Shown here: positions 14,335 through 17,891 of the stretch, piece after piece
How the letters are laid out: each line of letters begins with the position of its first letter
How positions within the stretch are numbered: the stretch's first letter is position 1
From: Acidimicrobiia bacterium
GTDB taxonomy: Bacteria; Actinomycetota; Acidimicrobiia; Spongiisociales; UBA5794
Reading direction: 5' to 3'
DNA length: 17,891 nt
Assembly (NCBI GenBank): GCA_030618675.1
Contig: JAUXCV010000010.1
Coordinates: 1 to 17,891, forward strand
Position numbers and translations under genes: made by a program
The notes under the pieces: model-generated
Database searches by the model: none
The model's input: only the letters and a program-made list of their open reading frames with translations
Told to the model about the DNA's origin: nothing

Positions 14335-15839
14335 GGATCGTTCCTTTCGGGATTGAGGGTAAACAAGGATTCGGTTTCGGTCGCGGATAGTTCGGTCTTC
14401 GCCACGTCCCACAGATGGTCGAGTTCGGGAAGATCAAGGTCGCGAAGTCGCCTGCCGGCTTCTCGGGCGAGGCGTTCCACAACTCGAAATCGTGCGGCGA
14501 AGGTGTCGTTGGTACGGGAGAGGGCGATCTCGGGATCGACGTCGAGATGTCTGGCCAGATTGACGACGGCGAAGAGGAGATCGCCGAGTTCGGCCGTGGC
14601 GAGGTCGCGATCGTATCTCACGATGTGGAGCTCTTCGAGTTCCTCGCTCACTTTGGCGAACACGGGTTGGTCATCCGGCCAGTCGAAACCCACCGCTGCG
14701 ACGCGCCGCTGAATCTTGTCGGCTCGCGCGATCCCAGGCAAGGCCACCGGCACGTCGTCCATGAGGGACTCGCGTCCCTTCTCCGCGTTCTTCAGTTCCT
14801 CCCAATTCGCGAGGACCTCTCCAACTTCGGTGGCGACGACATCTCCGAACACGTGGGGATGGCGATCGACGATCTTGCGCCGGATCCCTTCGGCCACCTC
14901 ATCGACGTCAAAGGCACCGGCCTCAGCGGCCAGACCGGCATGGAAGACGATCTGGAGGAGCAGATCGCCGAGTTCTTCTTCGAGGAGAAGATAGTCGCCG
15001 AGGTCGACGTCTCCTGCCGGAGCGTCGACGGGTAGTGCGCTGATCGCGTCGACGGTCTCGTAGGTCTCCTCAATGAGATGGCTGACGAGAGTGTGGTGTG
15101 TCTGCTTCGCGTCCCACGGGCATTCCCTTCGCAGAATCCGATTCGTGGCAACGAGTCCCAACCAGCCCACGTCGGCAGCCGGGACGAAGAGCGTCGACCG
15201 GGGACCGGTATCGGCTCTCGGAAGATCGCCGATGGTCATCTCCGCAATCCCGGCATCATCGTCGCCAAGCCGTTCGAGCATCGTCACCGTGAACGAGTCC
15301 GGCAGAACTCGCCCGAGGGCCAGAGCAACGTCCCCTGCGACAAGTGATGCGTCGATCTGGGTGATCAGCGACGGAAGATGGAGGGGCAACGGATTCGGAA
15401 GCGCTCGAGCGTCGAGGATCTGAAGGCCGTCGGCGATCGGATCGATGCCAACAGCCACACAAGCAAGATCGATGAACGACTCCCCGGGAACAACCGCACA
15501 AGGGATCTCTACACGAGCTGCCTCAGCCACCAGTCTCGTGGCCGCCCGCTCCCCGACAACAGCGCTACCGGGGACGGCGTAGACGACGGCGCCGGTCCGG
15601 GCTGCGGTGATGACGCGGTCGGCGATGGCGTCGTAGACGGCATCGAAATCACGGGCAGCCTCGTACAAATCATCGCACGTGACAACGGCCCGCATGTCCG
15701 CCAGTTCGGAGGATGCAGGGTGATCGAGAGTCCGCACGATCACAGTCGTAGCAGGATCCATCATCCGGTCGACGTCATCCCGACGGAGTCGATCGAGTCC
15801 TGCTGGACCCAATCCGATGATCGAGATCCGGCCGGTCAT
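14331..15839 (-). CDS. mazG: YabN-type fusion: tetrapyrrole-methylase-like domain plus tandem MazG nucleotide pyrophosphohydrolase
   Basis: A 502-residue protein. Residues about 3-215 form a tetrapyrrole (SAM-dependent) methylase-like domain, with ISIIGLGPAGLD at the start and VVYAVPGSAVVGE (85-97). Residues about 235-350 form MazG domain 1: CPWDAKQTH, EETYE (257-261), EEELGD (287-292) and HPHVFGD. Residues about 372-490 form MazG domain 2: EELEE (399-403) and AELGD (416-420). MazG hydrolyses NTPs or dNTPs to monophosphate and pyrophosphate using the EExxE...ExxD metal site, which both domains retain. The methylase domain's substrate in YabN proteins is not known to me. The start ATG 15839 overlaps the ppiC stop (ATGA); the stop overlaps the eno ATG (ATGA). 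M. tuberculosis MazG, as I recall, is shorter and lacks the methylase domain. Confidence 0.92.
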   Translation of the reverse strand: MTGRISIIGLGPAGLDRLRRDDVDRMMDPATTVIVRTLDHPASSELADMRAVVTCDDLYEAARDFDAVYDAIADRVITAARTGAVVYAVPGSAVVGERAATRLVAEAARVEIPCAVVPGESFIDLACVAVGIDPIADGLQILDARALPNPLPLHLPSLITQIDASLVAGDVALALGRVLPDSFTVTMLERLGDDDAGIAEMTIGDLPRADTGPRSTLFVPAADVGWLGLVATNRILRRECPWDAKQTHHTLVSHLIEETYETVDAISALPVDAPAGDVDLGDYLLLEEELGDLLLQIVFHAGLAAEAGAFDVDEVAEGIRRKIVDRHPHVFGDVVATEVGEVLANWEELKNAEKGRESLMDDVPVALPGIARADKIQRRVAAVGFDWPDDQPVFAKVSEELEELHIVRYDRDLATAELGDLLFAVVNLARHLDVDPEIALSRTNDTFAARFRVVERLAREAGRRLRDLDLPELDHLWDVAKTELSATETESLFTLNPERNDP

Positions 15840-16753
15840 CCAGTCGGCGGGGGAAGAATGCCGTATGCGTCGTGTTCCCACGTGCCTATCTGCGAACTCA
15901 CTGCGATATCGGCCGAGCTGATCGCATCGTTGAACCATCCGGTCCACAGCTCATTGACGAAGCTCGGGTGCAGATATGCCAGCGGATCGGAGAGGAGTTC
16001 GTCGAATGTCGCGGGCTCCGTTCGCTCATCAACGATGATGAGGTGCCACCCGAACTCGGACGGAACCGGCTCGGTCAATTCACCAAGCGGCGCTGTGGCG
16101 GACGCTGTCGAGAACTCTGGAACGTATCCACCTGCCGGGGAGGGGCAGGGAAGCTGGCCACCGAGACTGGCAGTGTCGACTGAGACCTCGGCTACGACCG
16201 CAGCGAAATCCTCTCCGGCATCGATACGGGCCTTCGCCGCCTGGGCCTCATCCTGCGTCTCGGTCAGGATGTGACGGGCACAGACCTCGACCAGCATCAA
16301 CGGTTGGTTCTCATAGACATCGGTGAGATACTCGACGTCATTGACAAGCTCTGCAGTGACCTCATCCTTGATGATGAACTGCTCGGCAACGGCGGCGACC
16401 GTCGCGTCCGTGCGGTCTTCGGTATTCGCAACGTTGGCGAAGATCTCCGCTTCTTCAGGAGTTGGATCGGCGATCTTCGCTGCCACGGCTTCGGGATCGT
16501 CCAGGCCGGTCAGCCCGAAGTCGTCGTGGGCAGCGTTCTTCTGAGCCTCGAAGAAGATCAGGTTCGTGAGATCGGCGCGATACTCGTCAGCGTTATAGCT
16601 CGAGTCCTCGGAGAAACTCGTTCTCAACGCCAGAACCGAGGCATCATCGATTGTTGCATCGTCGACGGTGGCAACGACGGCCGAGTTCGAGCATGCGGTG
16701 GCAACGACTGCGGCAGCCGCAGCGAAGAGCAGGGTTCTCGTGGAAAGACGCAT
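15836..16753 (-). CDS. Parvulin-type (PpiC/SurA-like) peptidyl-prolyl isomerase lipoprotein
   Basis: A 305-residue predicted lipoprotein with a signal peptide ending in lipobox VATAC (lipidated Cys21). A SurA-N-like helical region (about 35-150) is followed by a parvulin domain (about 157-245) containing CARHILTET, LGGQLPCPSPAGGYVPEF and PVPSEFGWHLIIVDER. It probably assists folding of exported proteins outside the membrane (family knowledge). The two cysteines in the parvulin domain (158 and 203) could form a disulfide. ATG 16753 begins a normal signal peptide; only a weak GGA lies upstream. It is the first gene of the overlapping run and its stop overlaps the mazG start. A 15-bp inverted repeat lies 18-32 bases before the ATG. 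Catalytic activity is likely but not proven by eye. Confidence 0.88.
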   Translation of the reverse strand: MRLSTRTLLFAAAAAVVATACSNSAVVATVDDATIDDASVLALRTSFSEDSSYNADEYRADLTNLIFFEAQKNAAHDDFGLTGLDDPEAVAAKIADPTPEEAEIFANVANTEDRTDATVAAVAEQFIIKDEVTAELVNDVEYLTDVYENQPLMLVEVCARHILTETQDEAQAAKARIDAGEDFAAVVAEVSVDTASLGGQLPCPSPAGGYVPEFSTASATAPLGELTEPVPSEFGWHLIIVDERTEPATFDELLSDPLAYLHPSFVNELWTGWFNDAISSADIAVSSQIGTWEHDAYGILPPPTG

Positions 16754-16770
16754 GTGTGTATCCGGGTCGG

Positions 16771-16785
16771 GTAGACGCAGTCTAC
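16771..16785. promoter_or_regulatory. Short inverted repeat upstream of ppiC
   Basis: GTAGAC-GCA-GTCTAC, a perfect 6-bp inverted repeat, lies between the ROK 3' end and the ppiC ATG. On the minus strand it includes TAGACT, a TANNNT -10-like hexamer, so it could be an operator over the operon promoter. It could equally be a small terminator hairpin for ROK. No -35 is clear. Confidence 0.25.
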
Positions 16786-16806
16786 GGGAGCGGTGCCGTC
16801 ATCGAG

Positions 16807-17691
16807 TCACCCCGACACAGCTCGCTCAGCGAGCACCAACCCGCCGGCTATACCCGAGCGATCGCCGAGTTCCGGTGCCACGAGGAAGCTTCTCGCTCCG
16901 TCGCCGAGGGCGGGTACATCGACATAGCCGCCGAGCGACTCGAGCATCTGCCGTCGTGTGGCGTCGAGTAGCCCCGGAATGCCCATCACTCCGCCGCCGA
17001 GAATGATCCGTTCCGGAGAGACGGTCAGCACAAGATTCGCCATCGCGTGGCCGAGTACGTATGCCTCGAACTCGACGGCGTGTTCGGTATCGGTGCCGAG
17101 GTCCTCGGCAGGTCGACCCCACCGCTCGGCCAGAGCCGGACCCGCAGCAAGGCCTTCAAGGCAATCTCCGTGGAATGGACAGCACCCCGGGAACGGATCC
17201 TCGGGATGTCGCGGGACCCTGAGATGGCCCACTTCTGGATGGACGAGACCGTGCATGGGATCTCCGTTGACCAACCCTCCCCCACCGATACCAGTGCCGA
17301 CGGTGATGTACAAGAACGTTTCGAGACCACGGCCCGCCCCCCAACGGCCTTCCCCGAGGGCGGCGCCGTTGACATCGGTGTCGAACCCGATCGGGACACC
17401 GAAAGCCCGGCGAAGCGGAGCGACAACGGCTGCTCCGGTCCATCCGGGCTTGGGAGTCGCCCGGACCGAGCCGTAGGTCGTTGACGAGGGATTCAAATCG
17501 AGCGGTCCGAACATGGCCATGCCGATCGCGTCGAGCGGGCCGTGTTGAGAGAGGAAGGAGATCACTCGACCGATCGTCTCCTCGGGCGTTGTCGTGGGAA
17601 TCGTGACCACGGCCCGGAGATCGTCTGGAACACTCCCGACGGCACACACGAATTTCGTCCCGCCGCCCTCGATGCTGCCGAAGAGTGCCAT
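16807..17691 (-). CDS. ROK family sugar kinase (fructokinase-like, Zn-containing)
   Basis: A 294-residue kinase. N-terminal phosphate loop SIEGGGTKFVCAVG (6-19), the form seen in fructokinases such as B. subtilis GmuE/YdhR. The catalytic Asp is in FDTDVNGAALGE (Asp106), the ATP loop is VGTGIGGGG (131-139), and the ROK zinc site is HPEVGH (His156) with CCPFHGDC (Cys171, His174, Cys177). PERIILGGGVM lies in the C-terminal half. It should phosphorylate fructose or a related hexose with ATP; substrate is inferred from the N-terminal motif. ATG 17691 gives a normal N-terminus. There is no Shine-Dalgarno; a 10-unit heptad array starts only 9 bp upstream and TACCGT lies 6 nt before the ATG, suggesting a leaderless mRNA. 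The gap to ppiC is 53 bp. Confidence 0.92.
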   Translation of the reverse strand: MALFGSIEGGGTKFVCAVGSVPDDLRAVVTIPTTTPEETIGRVISFLSQHGPLDAIGMAMFGPLDLNPSSTTYGSVRATPKPGWTGAAVVAPLRRAFGVPIGFDTDVNGAALGEGRWGAGRGLETFLYITVGTGIGGGGLVNGDPMHGLVHPEVGHLRVPRHPEDPFPGCCPFHGDCLEGLAAGPALAERWGRPAEDLGTDTEHAVEFEAYVLGHAMANLVLTVSPERIILGGGVMGIPGLLDATRRQMLESLGGYVDVPALGDGARSFLVAPELGDRSGIAGGLVLAERAVSG

Positions 17692-17697
17692 GGGAAG

Positions 17698-17703
17698 ACG
17701 GTA
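17698..17703 (-). promoter_or_regulatory. Possible -10 hexamer (TACCGT) for a leaderless ROK kinase transcript
   Basis: On the minus strand TACCGT ends 6 nt before ATG 17691. Its first three bases (TAC) belong to the adjacent heptad array, so the array edge helps form the hexamer. It is identical to the hexamer before the ABC-F start. There is no Shine-Dalgarno and no visible -35; the upstream region is entirely repeat. Confidence 0.33.
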
Positions 17704-17770
17704 GTCAGTAGTCAGTAGTCAGTAGTCAGTAGTCGGTAGTCGGTAGTCAGTAGTCGGTAGTCGGTAGTCG
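17701..17770 (+). repeat. GTA-heptad array, 10 units of GTAGTCA/GTAGTCG
   Basis: Ten uninterrupted 7-bp units on the plus strand: GTAGTCA x4, GTAGTCG x2, GTAGTCA, GTAGTCG x3. This is the longest and most regular GTA array in the window. It fills the divergent region between the ROK gene and the gene starting at 17888. Every unit has TAG on the plus strand, and the GTAGTCA units also have TGA on the minus strand. Confidence 0.97.
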
Positions 17771-17776
17771 GTGAGC

Positions 17777-17782
17777 TATAAC
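17777..17782 (+). promoter_or_regulatory. Possible -10 hexamer (TATAAC) for the right-edge gene
   Basis: TATAAC lies just after the 10-unit array and would place a transcription start near 17789, giving a leader of about 100 nt before ATG 17888. The -35 region would fall inside the heptad array and does not resemble TTGACA. Confidence 0.3.
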
Positions 17783-17811
17783 CGAATGTTGTGGATGACC
17801 AGGTTCGGATA

Positions 17812-17879
17812 GAAGGGCGGCGTACCCTTCCAAATCGTAAGCAAACGATTCCGCCGATGATTGGTCGGCGGGGAAGGAG
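17812..17879 (+). promoter_or_regulatory. Structured 5' leader with possible Shine-Dalgarno sequestration
   Basis: Three perfect inverted repeats occur in series: GAAGGG/CCCTTC (17812-17830, 7-base loop), AATCGT/ACGATT (17833-17850, 6-base loop) and CCGCCGA/TCGGCGG (17851-17871, 7-base loop). The last ends directly before the Shine-Dalgarno GGAAGGAG (17872-17879). CCTTCC (17826-17831) can pair either with the upstream GAAGGG or with the Shine-Dalgarno, the layout of an expression switch. I do not recognise a known riboswitch class. Confidence 0.4.
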
Positions 17880-17887
17880 TACGCCTG

Positions 17888-17891
17888 ATGT
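17888..17891 (+). CDS. Start of an unidentified gene, cut by the right window edge
   Basis: An ATG at 17888 lies 8 nt after a strong Shine-Dalgarno (GGAAGGAG, 17872-17879). Only the start codon and one further base (T) are inside the window, so the product cannot be named. The structured leader upstream supports a real, possibly regulated, gene. Confidence 0.6.

Noticed and set aside
17701..17770. CRISPR array
   Set aside because: Units are 7 bp with no spacers and no palindromic repeat; no cas genes are present.

Overview
The window is dense, high-GC bacterial DNA that looks like an actinobacterium (Actinomycetota). The main evidence is the gene order ppiC-like lipoprotein, mazG, eno, ftsB/divIC, DUF501, ppx. 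Its mazG-eno-ftsB-DUF501-ppx core matches the mycobacterial order (M. tuberculosis Rv1021-Rv1026, from memory). An EF-G2-type GTPase and an N-terminal GNAT fused to an acyl-CoA synthetase also fit. A deep-branching class such as Acidimicrobiia is possible, but that is a guess.

Layout. At 1-4616 (minus strand) lie a GNAT/NDP-forming acyl-CoA synthetase fusion, a CBS-CBS-BON protein and an isochorismate synthase cut by the left edge. At 4679-6119 (plus) lie a FetB/UPF0014 permease and a lipoprotein with a lamin-tail-like domain. At 6208-7806 (minus) is an ABC-F ATPase. At 7999-8720 (plus) are two overlapping small PLDc_N-SHOCT membrane proteins. At 8790-8873 (minus) is tRNA-Leu(UAA), and at 9015-11081 (plus) an EF-G2-like GTPase. 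At 11225-16753 (minus) is a six-gene run with overlapping ends: ppiC, yabN-type mazG, eno, ftsB, DUF501, ppx. At 16807-17691 (minus) is a ROK sugar kinase. At the right edge a structured leader and a strong ribosome binding site precede an ATG at 17888, where a new plus-strand gene starts.

The most unusual content is in the short intergenic regions. Five of them carry short tandem arrays with a 7-bp (once 8-bp) period. Most units start with GTA (GTAGTCC, GTAGCCC, GTATCCC, GTAGTCA/G, and 8-mers GTAGATCA/GTAGCGGA). At the three convergent junctions each transcription unit has its own array, read GTA-first on its own coding strand, so the arrays face each other. Four protein genes have their TAG stop codon inside a GTAG unit. 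The other two units (EF-G2 and tRNA-Leu) have a perfect GC hairpin directly abutting the array. No T-tract terminator was seen at these junctions, so hairpin plus array, or stop plus array, may be a 3'-end module in this genome. Two further arrays sit between divergent genes and do not fit the 3'-end rule.

The genes themselves are mostly housekeeping: glycolysis (eno, ROK kinase), nucleotide-pool and phosphate metabolism (mazG, ppx), division (ftsB), translation (EF-G2, ABC-F, tRNA), menaquinone or siderophore precursor synthesis (isochorismate synthase), and metabolic or acetylation control (GNAT-Acs, CBS-BON). No phage, transposase, CRISPR or toxin genes were seen. No gene-free stretch exceeds about 200 bases.
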